Source: Jaltomata sinuosa (taxonomy: Eukaryota; Streptophyta; Magnoliopsida; Solanales; Solanaceae). Taken from it: DNA of 64,000 nucleotides. How positions within the stretch are numbered: the first letter of the stretch is position 1; each line of letters opens with the position of its first letter. Of the stretch, positions 25,772-34,858 are shown piece by piece. The stretch is from positions 1 to 64,000 of the forward strand of contig QJPP01004058.1 of assembly GCA_003996215.1 (NCBI GenBank), written 5' to 3'. The notes below the pieces were generated by a model that saw only the letters and a program-made list of their open reading frames with translations, did no database searches and had not been told where the DNA came from. A program made the translations under genes and the position numbers.

Positions 25772-25932
25772 ATGAGTAAAGTAGAAGAAAAACCTAGTAC
25801 ATCAAGAAAAAGAGACCCTAAACCAGGTCCAAAATACTATACAAAAAGTTATGAAAACTCAGATAGACAGGAAAATCTATGGAAAAAACGATATAATGAA
25901 AAATGGACGCCAACCCCACCAATAGAACATAA
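25772..25932 (+). pseudogene. Coat-protein region, 5' part cut off by the solo LTR
   Basis: A basic, Pro-rich open frame (KPSTSRKRDPKPGPKYY near residues 7-23) that runs directly into the solo LTR at 25933. The ORF formally extends to 26023, but those codons are LTR sequence. The basic segment could be a nucleic-acid-binding or nuclear-targeting part of the coat precursor; that is inference. The viral sequence resumes after the second target duplication at 29036. Confidence 0.6.
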
Positions 25933-28900
25933 TGTAATGACCCTTCCGGTCATTTCCACGTTTAAGTTTGAAGTCAAGCAAATCGACAAAAGATATCGTA
26001 AGACCTTTAACAAAATTTTCTGAACCTTGGGTCAAATGTATTGGGGATTTTCTCCCAATATATAAAGAGTTAGAAGTCCCCCGAGATACCAAATCGAAGG
26101 TCTACGAGTCTAGTTTCCAACGCACAAAACCGCACGTCCAACGGATCTCGGAGCAAAGAGTTATGACTGTTTTACCGCGGACTGTCTGGCAGAAAATGGG
26201 TTGCGAACCGGGTCGCGAATCGGGTCGGGTTTAACCCGATTTAAGCTTCAATTTCACGTTTTAAAATGCCATTTCAGTTCCAAAACAGTGATAAAATATA
26301 AGGGAGGATCCCGAGAGAATTTTTGAATATCGAAATCGTGCGTAGGCGAATTACGAGCCTAAACTTAAGAACTTTATTAGCATCGTGCGTGTATTTGAAA
26401 TATTTATTTAAAAGTTGAATTTGGTAAAAATTATATTGTTATTGCCTTTTCAAAATATTTAAAAGGTTTAGGGAAAATAATTTGATACGTTATAAGTATA
26501 TATGTATTTATTTTATAAAGTTTTTATACTCCGTAATATTTTAACGGAGATAGTAAATTTAATTATATTAAAATTTATTATTATAATATAGTAGGTATTA
26601 TTTGAAATGATTTTCTATTAATTATGGTATATTTAAAATATTATATTTATTTTATCACGAATTTACGCAATACCCGAATATATTTCTAACGGAGGGAAAG
26701 TGGTTGCCACCTCCACCCCCACGTGTAAGTGGAAGGTGAAGGCAACAATAGTGGATGGAAAGGTGGCAGCATATCCACTTACATATATTTAAGTAACTTT
26801 GCTGAAAGTTATGCATATATATATATTACTTATTTCATACAACTTTGCACATTATCAAATACTCTTTCACGTGTGAGGTTTTGTGGTGGGAAAAATATAT
26901 TTGATAAAGTAAATCAATTATCTTGTCAAGTTATTCCTTCCCAAATTCGATTCCGATTCCGATTTAATTTTAGATTTTCTCGGAGTGGTTCGAGCTTGGA
27001 CATCGTGTTCCAGCAGCTTGTCGTCGGACGACAGGTAGGTTACGGTTTAATTTCCCTAGACTCCGTATATATAGAATAAAATTGTATTAATGGGCATCCT
27101 TGGGTTGGTTTATTAGGTTGGTACCACATACCTTGACCGCTTTATTCATGTCCGCTATTTTTATTCCTCCGTTGTTTGTAGTATTTGCGGATATATTTTA
27201 TTTACCCTTGTGGTCCTGTGAGGCCTTATTGACTCTGGAACATAGACGGTGGGATTTTGGGAATGTCCGCGAGTCCCGGGCATAGAATTATCCTTCTAGG
27301 CTGGTTATGCTTGCTGAGTAGCTGTGGGCCTGTGCAGGGTCGGTAGGTTGATTGTAAGCTGTTGAGCAGCTATTGTTGTGTGTGAGCATATCATTTCCAT
27401 GCATATAAAGAGGTTTTATCGATGTTTTACAGTGGTTTTGGCTTTGGGCCTACTGACACTGTTTTCTAAACCTTGCATGGCCCGGGGGGCCGTTTTTGAT
27501 GGAAATGATTTGGAAATGGTTGATTTCACTTGTGGTTTAAAATCATCAGTTTTACTATTATCACTAGACTCGGCAGGGCCGGAGTGCTAGATGAGTTTTC
27601 TTACTACTTGAGATGATTTTTAGCTTCGGTTGGACCGAGCACATGAGATGACTTTTTACTGTTTAGACCCGGCGACGCCCGGGCACCCTTGGAGGGGTTT
27701 TTCAGATATTTTTTCTACTATTTTTTAGTCCTGGACAGGGTCTGGGCATGCATATTTGAGACTGGTTCTATATCTTGATATTGAGACTGGGACTCTATCT
27801 TGATACATGTTCTGATACTGAGATATGGTATGGGGTCGAGGACCTCCATGGACCTTGCTATCCGGGCCAGGAGCTACGAGCTGCGTGTGCCGGAAGAGGG
27901 GTATACGGGGGAGTAGAGGTATACGGGCAGAGACCTTCCATGGAACCTACCTGCTGGGCCGGATCGGCGCCGGAGGAGGTACATACAGAGATACTATGGC
28001 ACTTGAGATCTTCATGCATCATATCATTCATGGTTCGAGATTCCACCCTTGTTTGCTGTTTGCTGCTTGTACGCTCCGGTAGTATGGGATGCCGGAGGGT
28101 TTGTTTTCACTTGTTTGTGTTCCTCGGTTGTATGGGCGGCCGGGGGACTGTAGGTAGACTTTTGCTATTTATTTACAGAATGGTTCTCTATTATGGATAA
28201 GTATGAGATTGGTACTGCTAGGGTGTTAGTTTCTGTATTTGAGGTTGATATGATTAGTTGAGTATTGATTCATGTCTTGAGCATGCCTATTATTATTCTT
28301 TCTCCCTTCTTCTTACACTTGAGGTTACCGGTATACCGTCCATTCCGTAAACTTATTTTGTATACACTGTTGTTGCAAGGAATTCCAGGTGCGTTGTTTC
28401 TTACTTTCACCTGTGCCTTTGGTGTGTATATTCTGCTTTACTAGCCTCCTGTGGTTCTGTTTGATTTCCCTCTGGCTAGTTCCTGTGTACCTTCGTGATT
28501 TCTGTGACTACTTGCTTCTATTCTTGTCTATTACTGCTCTTTTATCTTATATGTGCCCAGTCGGCTATGATACCTACTGGGTACCTTATGCTTCGCATTT
28601 GGTGCTCACCCCTACCCCCTGCATCTTTGGGTGCAGATCCTAGCGTGGGCCATCGCCGTTAGATCGCTGTGATTCGTGCTTGGAGATCTGTGGACTACTT
28701 CAGGCTGAGGTGAGCTACTTGGCGATCGGAGCTTTAGCTTTAGTTATCTTTGGCTCAATGTACTCTATTTCCATTCGAGACCATCTGAGATATAGTTTTG
28801 GTTTAACCTTTGTACTCCCATGTTTATGAGTTGCTCTGTTACTAGGATACCAGTCTTGGGTTTGGTTTAGTTCCGCATATGTATATATTATATCCCTCTT

Positions 28901-29030
28901 ATCTATTTTATTCGTCTTATTCCCTTATTTGCTAGATAGTAGCCCATTACTAACTGTTCTGGGCTACGGGGATTGGTTCACCTACCGGGGGTTGTAGGTG
29001 CCATCATGACCGAGAAATTGGGTCGTGACA
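25933..29030 (+). mobile_element. Gypsy-type solo LTR inserted in the viral coat-protein region
   Basis: The 3098-bp element begins TGTAATGACCC, ends GGGTCGTGACA, and is flanked by the perfect 5-bp target duplication CATAA (25928-25932 and 29031-29035). It is related to the LTRs at 5233-9089 and 12528-16327 but in the opposite orientation, and it lacks about 360 bp present near their start. A TATA-like AAAATATAAGGG (near 26295) follows a GC-rich GGGTCGCGAATCGGGTCGGG segment. No internal region remains, so LTR-LTR recombination has removed it. The insertion post-dates viral integration. ORFs within it are fortuitous. Confidence 0.95.
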
Positions 29031-29035
29031 CATAA

Positions 29036-30085
29036 CTTCTTAGATCTAGATTGTGTGACAGATACAAATAAAGTTATCCAATTATAGATGGGATATATAG
29101 CAAAACAATTAATAGACAACAAAATAGCTATGACAGAAGTACCAGGATACATAGAATGAACATTAATTGGAACAGTAAAATTATGGTTATTAAATTTAAC
29201 AGAAGAAAGTATAAAAACATTAAGAAATAATAAAAACATAAACGGCGAAGCTGCAACAACATCGATAGAGATACTACAAAAATATGAAACAACAATAAGA
29301 AATGAATTTAGTAGTATGATGACAGAATACGAAGAACAAAATAGAGAAAAAATCATAAATAGAAATTTGATGATAAAATTAGAAATATGCAACATGTGTT
29401 ATATAGACGAATACACATGTGTATTTAAAGAATATTATTATAAAGGATCATATAATACAGAAGAAAGTAAGGAAATCAGACAGTTATATTTTACAAAACT
29501 ACCTGAACCATTTAGTTCAAGAATAATAAAAAATTGGAAAGAAGCAGGACTGACAGATACATTAGGAGCTAGAATAAAATATTTACATCACTGGTATTCT
29601 AATACTTGCGAAGAATATAGAGAAAAGCTACAAATAGAGAAAACCCTAATAAAAAATCTAGTATGTTGTAACAATAAAGTAGCACCTAAATTCGGGTGTA
29701 AAGATGAAATTAATTATTATAAAAATCCATACTCTAGAAATAAGAGATATAAAAGATATAAATCTAAATATAGATATATAAACCCAAAAAGAAATTATTA
29801 TGTAAAAAACTATAAAACAAAAGACCATATAGACCAAAACGAAAGCTAACAGAATGTACATGCTATAACTGCGGAAAACTAGGAGATATAGCTAAAGATT
29901 GTAGATTACCAAGAAACCCACAAAGAAAACAAATATCAGAAATAATATTAGAAGAAAACGAAAAATATACGCAAATAGAATACATAGACTATGAACTAGA
30001 TAGCAATGATAGTATATATGAAATATCAGAAGAAGAAGAAGAAGAAAATGAATTAGGTACTAAATCAGAACAGGTAAATGACTGA
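29036..30085 (+). pseudogene. Viral coat protein (core and zinc knuckle), multiply broken
   Basis: After the LTR the coat frame continues with in-frame stops at 29085-29087 (TAG) and 29157-29159 (TGA), then opens as a 177-residue ORF (29316-29849) with a Lys/Arg/Tyr-rich C-terminal segment. The zinc-knuckle region lies in a different frame (29861-29902). There CYNCGKLGDIAKDC has the conserved His replaced by Asp, so it would not be a normal CX2CX4HX4C finger. A Glu-rich tail follows (about 30024-30055). The frame's stop (30083-30085) overlaps the movement-protein ATG (ATGACTGA). Core, basic region, knuckle and acidic tail match caulimovirid coat precursors. Confidence 0.8.
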
Positions 30086-30878
30086 AAAAGAGATACAAAT
30101 AATAAACAAAGAAGAATATCTAGATGAAGAATCTACGGATCAAAAGATAATATTTGATTTTAACATATTTGATCAAATAAAAGGGAAAGAATTAGACTTA
30201 AGTGTAGATAAAATATTTAGTATACCAATTATTAGAAATATATTCAAAAGACAGAAAGAAGAATACTACGTAGTAAGCCAAAAAGAACATGTAATAGATT
30301 GCAAATATACACAAGGAAAAGCTAAAATCCCCTTGATAAGTAGGAGAATCATAAATAAAGAAATACAAGATCTAAAAGTAAGAGATCCAATAAAATACGT
30401 ACATCTAGGTGGAACAGAAATATTAATAAAAACTTGCTTTAGAGAAGGAATAGATACACCAATAGAAATATATTTAGCAGACGATAGGATAATAGAACCT
30501 ATAGAAAAAAGCATAATAAGCGCAGTTAAAGGAAATTTAATATACCAAAAGTTTAAATTTATAATAAGTGCTAATTATTCAGTAGCAGTATCAGATAAAA
30601 ATATAGATAAATCTTTAGTATTATATTGGAAAATGTCAGGAATAGAACTAGCCCCAGGCAGTAAAATATTTACAGCAAGATGTAAAAATTTGTATGTATT
30701 AACTACTAAACATAAAATAACAACAAAAAATAAAATAAATAGGATAAAGATAGAAAACCCCTCTGAAAAGATAGTTACTCTGATAGACAAAAATGAATAT
30801 AGTTATAAAGAAATAGATTTTGACGAAGATTTAGAAATAGTAAAAGAAAGATTAAGTAAATCTAAAAGAATAAACTAA
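30078..30878 (+). CDS. MP: Viral movement protein (30K superfamily)
   Basis: The 266-residue frame contains a 30K-type core, with a hydrophobic strand and Gly-Gly turn at 106-118 and LADDRI at 133-138 matching the conserved Asp region of caulimovirid movement proteins. These proteins modify plasmodesmata for cell-to-cell passage. The ATG overlaps the coat-protein stop codon, as expected for coupled translation. The TAA at 30876-30878 is followed in the same frame by open codons into the protease-like ORF at 30948. The C-terminus may thus be natural, or the stop may be secondary. It sits between coat protein and pol, the solendovirus-like order. Confidence 0.75.
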   Translation: MTEKEIQIINKEEYLDEESTDQKIIFDFNIFDQIKGKELDLSVDKIFSIPIIRNIFKRQKEEYYVVSQKEHVIDCKYTQGKAKIPLISRRIINKEIQDLKVRDPIKYVHLGGTEILIKTCFREGIDTPIEIYLADDRIIEPIEKSIISAVKGNLIYQKFKFIISANYSVAVSDKNIDKSLVLYWKMSGIELAPGSKIFTARCKNLYVLTTKHKITTKNKINRIKIENPSEKIVTLIDKNEYSYKEIDFDEDLEIVKERLSKSKRIN

Positions 30879-30947
30879 GAACCAAGATTAAGCATATTAG
30901 GTAACAGAAGATATGAACCAAGCACAAGTATAAATTACGAACCAAAA

Positions 30948-31343
30948 ATGCAAGAATCATCTACAAAAATGATAAAACATCAAAGAGAAGAATTAAACCA
31001 ATACTATATAGCAGGAATAATAAACCAACAAAAATGTTTAATATTAATAGATATAGGACAGGAAGAAAGTAACATAACAAGAGAACTAGATATGAAAGAT
31101 AAAATAAAAGTAAAAAATCAGTCATGTCCAGATCTACCAAAAACATTAGTAAATACTAAAGAAATAGTAAAAAAGGAAATAATTATAGGAGGAATACCAA
31201 TAAAAATAAAATTTGAAATACACCAAGAAAAAAATATTATATTAGGAGTAAAATGGTTAGAAAAAATGAAGCCATATAGTATAGAAAATAAACAATTAAT
31301 AATAACACATGATAATAAGAAAATAATAATAAAAAGAGTTTAA
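30948..31343 (+). pseudogene. Retropepsin-like domain with DIG instead of DTG
   Basis: A 131-residue frame with the outline of a retropepsin: a beta-rich start, LIDIGQEES at 33-41 where DTG/DSG-A/S is expected, and IILGVKWLE at 97-105, matching the second conserved ILG segment. The Thr-to-Ile difference can come from one C-to-T change. The next ORF has a second retropepsin-like domain with an intact DTGA. It is in frame with the movement protein and out of frame with the following ORF. It may be the N-terminal part of the pol polyprotein; the domain assignment comes from motif layout only. Confidence 0.5.
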
Positions 31344-31360
31344 AAGAAAGAAACTATGAA

Positions 31361-32779
31361 ATGAAGATATACATACTAGCAAAAATAATAATAGAAGGAT
31401 ATAATAATAGATATTATACACCAATGATAGATACAGGAGCAGAAGCTAATATAGTTAAATATAATTGCTTACCAGAAGAAAAATGGAAAAAGCTAAAAAC
31501 ACCAATAGTAGTAACAAGATTTAATAATGAAGGAAGTATGATTACACATAAAGCAAAAAATATAAAAATACAAATATGGGACAAAATACTAACAATAGAA
31601 GAAGTATATAATTACGAATTCACAACAAAAGATATGTTATTAGGAATGCCTTTTTTAGAAAACCTATATCCACACACAATAACGAAAACACATTGGTGGT
31701 TCACAACACCATGTAACAACAAAGTAGGAGCAAAAAGAGTTAATAACAAAAATAGGAAGACAACAGAATGGATAAAAGGAAGTGAAAAAATAAACCAAAA
31801 ATTAGAAAACATAAATCAGTTAGATCATAAAATAGAATTAATCATATACTCAATAGACAAAATAAAAACAATACAAGATAAATTAGAAACACTGTATAGT
31901 GAAGAACCATTAAAAGGATGGGAAAACCACAAAACAAAAGTTAAAATAGAACTAATGGAGGAAAATATTATTATAACCCAAAAACCTTTAAAATATAATT
32001 TCAATGATTTAGAAGAATTTAAAATGCATATTAATGAACTACTAGAAAAAACCTATATACAAGAAAGTAATAGCAAACATTCTAGCCCAGCATTCATAGT
32101 AAATAAATATAGTGAACAAAAAAGAGGAAAAACTAGGATGGTCATAGACTATAGAAATTTAAATGCAAAAACCAAAACGTATAACTACCCAATACCAAAT
32201 AAAATATTAAAAATAAGACAAATACAAGGATATAATTATTTTAGTAAATTTGACTGTAAATCAGGATTTTACCACCTAAAACTAGAAGATGAATCTCAAA
32301 AATTAACAGCTTTTACAGTACCACAAGGATTCTATGAATGGAACGTATTACCGTTTGGATATAAAAATGCACCAGGTAGATACCAACACTTTATGGATAA
32401 CTACTTTAACCAGCTAGAAAATTGTATAGTCTATATAGACGATATACTACTATACTCTAGAACACAAGAAGAACATATAAGATTATTGGAAAAATTTATA
32501 CATATTATAGAAATCTCAGGAATAAGTATAAGCAAAGAGAAGGCAGAAATAATGAAAAACCAAATAGAATTTCTAGGAATACAAATAGATAAAAACGGGA
32601 TAAAAATGCAAACACATATAGTACAAAAAATAATTAAATTAGACGAAATGCTTGACACAAAAAAGAAACTACAATCCTTTTTAGGATTAGTTAACCAAGT
32701 ACGAGAATATATACCTAAGCTAGCAGAAAATTTAAAGCCATTACAAAAAAAATTAAAAAAGGACGTAGAACCATTTTGA
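31361..32779 (+). pseudogene. pol: Viral polyprotein: aspartic protease and reverse transcriptase
   Basis: The 472-residue frame begins with a retropepsin (IDTGAEAN at 23-30, LLGMPFLE at 93-100), which would cleave the polyprotein. Reverse transcriptase occupies about 200-460: VIDYR at 261-265, FDCKSGFYH at 297-305, LPFGYKNAP at 330-338 and YIDD at 358-361, with catalytic Asp 298, 360 and 361 all present. A stop at 32777-32779 and a change of frame separate it from RNase H. The enzyme would copy pregenomic RNA to DNA in the capsid. Fused RT-RNase H is the family norm, so this gene is disrupted although its RT motifs are intact. Confidence 0.88.
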
Positions 32780-32816
32780 TAACACAGATAAAACCCATAT
32801 AAGGAAAATTAAAAAT

Positions 32817-33269
32817 ATGTGTAAACAGCTACCAAAACTATATTTTCCAGATGAAAATAAACAATTTACATACATAGTAGAGACAGACTCTAGCGATCAT
32901 AGCTATGGCGGGGTATTAAAATATAAATATGAAAATGAAAAAATAGAACATCATTGTAGATATTACTCAGGATCATATACAGAACCACAAATAAAATGGA
33001 AAATAAATAGGAAAGAACTATTTGCATTATACAAATGTTTGTTAAACTTCGAACCATACATAGTTTATAATAAGTTTCTTGTAAGAACAGATAATACACA
33101 AGTTAAATGGTGGCTTACAAGAAAAATACAAGATTCAGTTACTACAAAAGAAATAAGAAGGCTTGTATTAAGTATACAAAACTTTACATTTACAATTGAA
33201 GTAATTTCAACTAACAAGAATGCAATTGCAGATCACCTATCAAGACAAAAGTACTCAGACGGAGGATAA
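32817..33269 (+). pseudogene. Viral RNase H domain, separated from RT by stop and frame change
   Basis: The 150-residue frame is a caulimovirid RNase H1-type domain that would remove RNA from the RNA-DNA hybrid during replication. The four acidic catalytic positions appear as D24 (ETDSS), E67 (RKELF), D92 (RTDN) and D139 (IADHLSR). It lies in a different frame from RT, with about 37 nt between the RT stop and its first Met, so it has been split from the polyprotein. The ORF end overlaps the start of the transactivator-like ORF by 50 nt in another frame, as expected for this virus family. Confidence 0.85.
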
Positions 33270-34440
33270 TACTCCAGATATACTCTCAATCCTTACTACG
33301 CTTTCCCTGAAAGTGGACAGTATAGGTACGAGACTACAAAAGATAGAGCTAAGTCAGCAGCATGACTCTAAACATGCGAAGCTAAGTCGATCGGAAGACT
33401 TAAAAATTCCAGAGCTAAAAGGAGACGTTGGGAAACTCCCTAAAACCCATAACGATTTGTTAAATACAGCTGCAGGTACAAGCAAGGCTGCAGAAAACAA
33501 AATAGCTAGCACAAAACCATTTACAAATACTAATCTGAACAAGGTATTTGATAAACCATTTACCCACAAAAGACAACCCACTGAGATATCAAGTGGCATA
33601 CCCCAGACATCCACATATGCAAATAGCCTCCACAGAGATAAAAAGATATACAACCATATCACCCAAGCCTACATCGAAAATATCTACAAAATACAAACTT
33701 TCCTAAACCTCAAACCGAGATCTACCACTACTACCGAAAAAACACAAGATTATTTAACACAAAAGCTACAAGGATACAACCGGCTGATAGCACAGCCAAA
33801 AACAAATCCAAACTTAGTTAGAACTTGTTATAACTATGGATTACTTAGTACCGTATACACCTACGACGGCGAAGAGATAAGTGGAATTCCAGAACTCCAC
33901 AAAGCCTTTATCACATATAAACGAATTACAAAAGGAAATTTATTCTTTATAAAATTCTACACGGCACCAACAGAAATATTATATGATGAAATAAAACCCT
34001 TAATTCAGGTAGTCAAAATAGGCCTGACCAGGGAAATGATTATACCAGAAGATATATCGCAACAAGCAGAGATACCAAAAGTTGAGATGCCAAACTTTTA
34101 TGCAAACAAGAGAATAATTGGTATATCAACTATTATCCAAGAATTAGCTACGAATTATCTACAAGGCAATGCCATCTGGAGTTATTATTCCAGAGACCAT
34201 CTAATGATCTATGCTAATTCAAGGGAATTACGACAAGCAGATATGGATGAAGTCCAGAAATGGATTTTATCTTTATTAAAACCAGAGCTACAACCAACAA
34301 CTAGAGCCTTGAAAAAAGGGTTCATTTCAGAAGAATTATTAATCAGATATTGCAAGCTAATCGGTCATAAATACCCAGACCATATATGTTCCAAGTGCAA
34401 AGGAGAAGATAACGTTATTCCAGATGTTCAGCTTGAATAA
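33220..34440 (+). CDS. TAV: Viral transactivator/viroplasmin-like protein, full-length frame
   Basis: The 406-residue frame is the only large viral ORF here without a visible break. Its N-terminal part contains a short heptad-like helix (about 23-48) and a Ser/Thr/Pro-rich linker. The middle (about 200-310) resembles the caulimovirid inclusion-body/transactivator family, including LVRTCYNYGLLSTVYTYDG and a downstream YFAR-like region (IPKVEMPNFYANKRIIGIS). A Cys pair (ICSKCKG) lies near the C-terminus. Such proteins form virus factories and allow reinitiation on polycistronic RNA. Base composition matches the other viral genes. Expression is unlikely without an upstream promoter. Confidence 0.8.
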   Translation: MQLQITYQDKSTQTEDNTPDILSILTTLSLKVDSIGTRLQKIELSQQHDSKHAKLSRSEDLKIPELKGDVGKLPKTHNDLLNTAAGTSKAAENKIASTKPFTNTNLNKVFDKPFTHKRQPTEISSGIPQTSTYANSLHRDKKIYNHITQAYIENIYKIQTFLNLKPRSTTTTEKTQDYLTQKLQGYNRLIAQPKTNPNLVRTCYNYGLLSTVYTYDGEEISGIPELHKAFITYKRITKGNLFFIKFYTAPTEILYDEIKPLIQVVKIGLTREMIIPEDISQQAEIPKVEMPNFYANKRIIGISTIIQELATNYLQGNAIWSYYSRDHLMIYANSRELRQADMDEVQKWILSLLKPELQPTTRALKKGFISEELLIRYCKLIGHKYPDHICSKCKGEDNVIPDVQLE

Positions 34441-34605
34441 ATGGATTAGCAAAAGAAGGACAGCTTGCAGATACCGAAGATAGCTACAAAGAAGATATGT
34501 ACAAACAGCTATGTCAACATCTACTTTAATATTTTGTTTTGTTGTAATATATATAAAGTTGTGTCGGCCGATATAAAATAAACGACCAATATTAGATAGG
34601 TAAAG

Positions 34606-34738
34606 TTATGTAATAGTAAAGACCAGAGTACTGTGTAAATAGTAAAGGCCAAGTTACTGTTATGTAATAGTAAAGGCCAGGGTACTATGTAAATAGTAAA
34701 GGCCAATTACTAATAGTAAAGGCCAATTACTATGTAAG
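34606..34738 (+). promoter_or_regulatory. Short tandem repeats upstream of the viral promoter
   Basis: Five imperfect copies of a roughly 22-28 bp unit with the core ATAGTAAAGGCCA(A/G) lie head to tail immediately before the TATA box. Position and structure suggest enhancer elements of the pregenomic RNA promoter. The function is inferred; no named plant motif was matched. Confidence 0.65.
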
Positions 34739-34858
34739 ATCCGACTTCTATATATAGAAGTCTTATAAACATAAATAAGATCATCCCTTACTCATCTTTG
34801 TCTCCCTCTTAGCAATAATCTCTCAATTCTCTCAATTCTCAATTCCGCACCATCAATT
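34739..34858 (+). promoter_or_regulatory. Viral pregenomic RNA core promoter and start of leader
   Basis: CTATATATAG (34748-34757) is a strong TATA box, followed by a pyrimidine-rich leader start (ATCATCCCTTACTC, about 34782-34795, the likely transcription start area) and CT-rich repeats (CTCAATTCT). The satellite begins directly afterwards. Transcription from here would run into satellite block 3 rather than through the viral genes. Confidence 0.7.

Larger units (their letters stand above)
24287..34858 (+). mobile_element. Endogenous pararetrovirus (Caulimoviridae, solendovirus-like), nearly full length
   Basis: Excluding the solo LTR and one copy of its target duplication, about 7.47 kb of viral sequence is present in the order leader, small ORFs, coat protein, movement protein, protease-reverse transcriptase-RNase H, transactivator-like protein, promoter. 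Separate coat and movement genes upstream of pol with a terminal transactivator fit solendoviruses (tobacco vein clearing virus type) better than petuviruses or badnaviruses; this is from memory of family organisation. Frameshifts, stop codons and the LTR insertion disrupt most genes, so this is an inactive genomic copy. It interrupts the satellite with no visible target-site duplication. Genus assignment is tentative. Confidence 0.9.

Noticed and set aside
34606..34738. Possible CRISPR-like array
   Set aside because: The units are contiguous and degenerate, with no unique spacers, and sit directly before a viral TATA box in plant DNA.
24287..34858. An inducible, replication-competent viral copy
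   Set aside because: Stops, frame changes, a 3.1-kb LTR insertion and the apparently missing primer-binding site make this single copy inactive.
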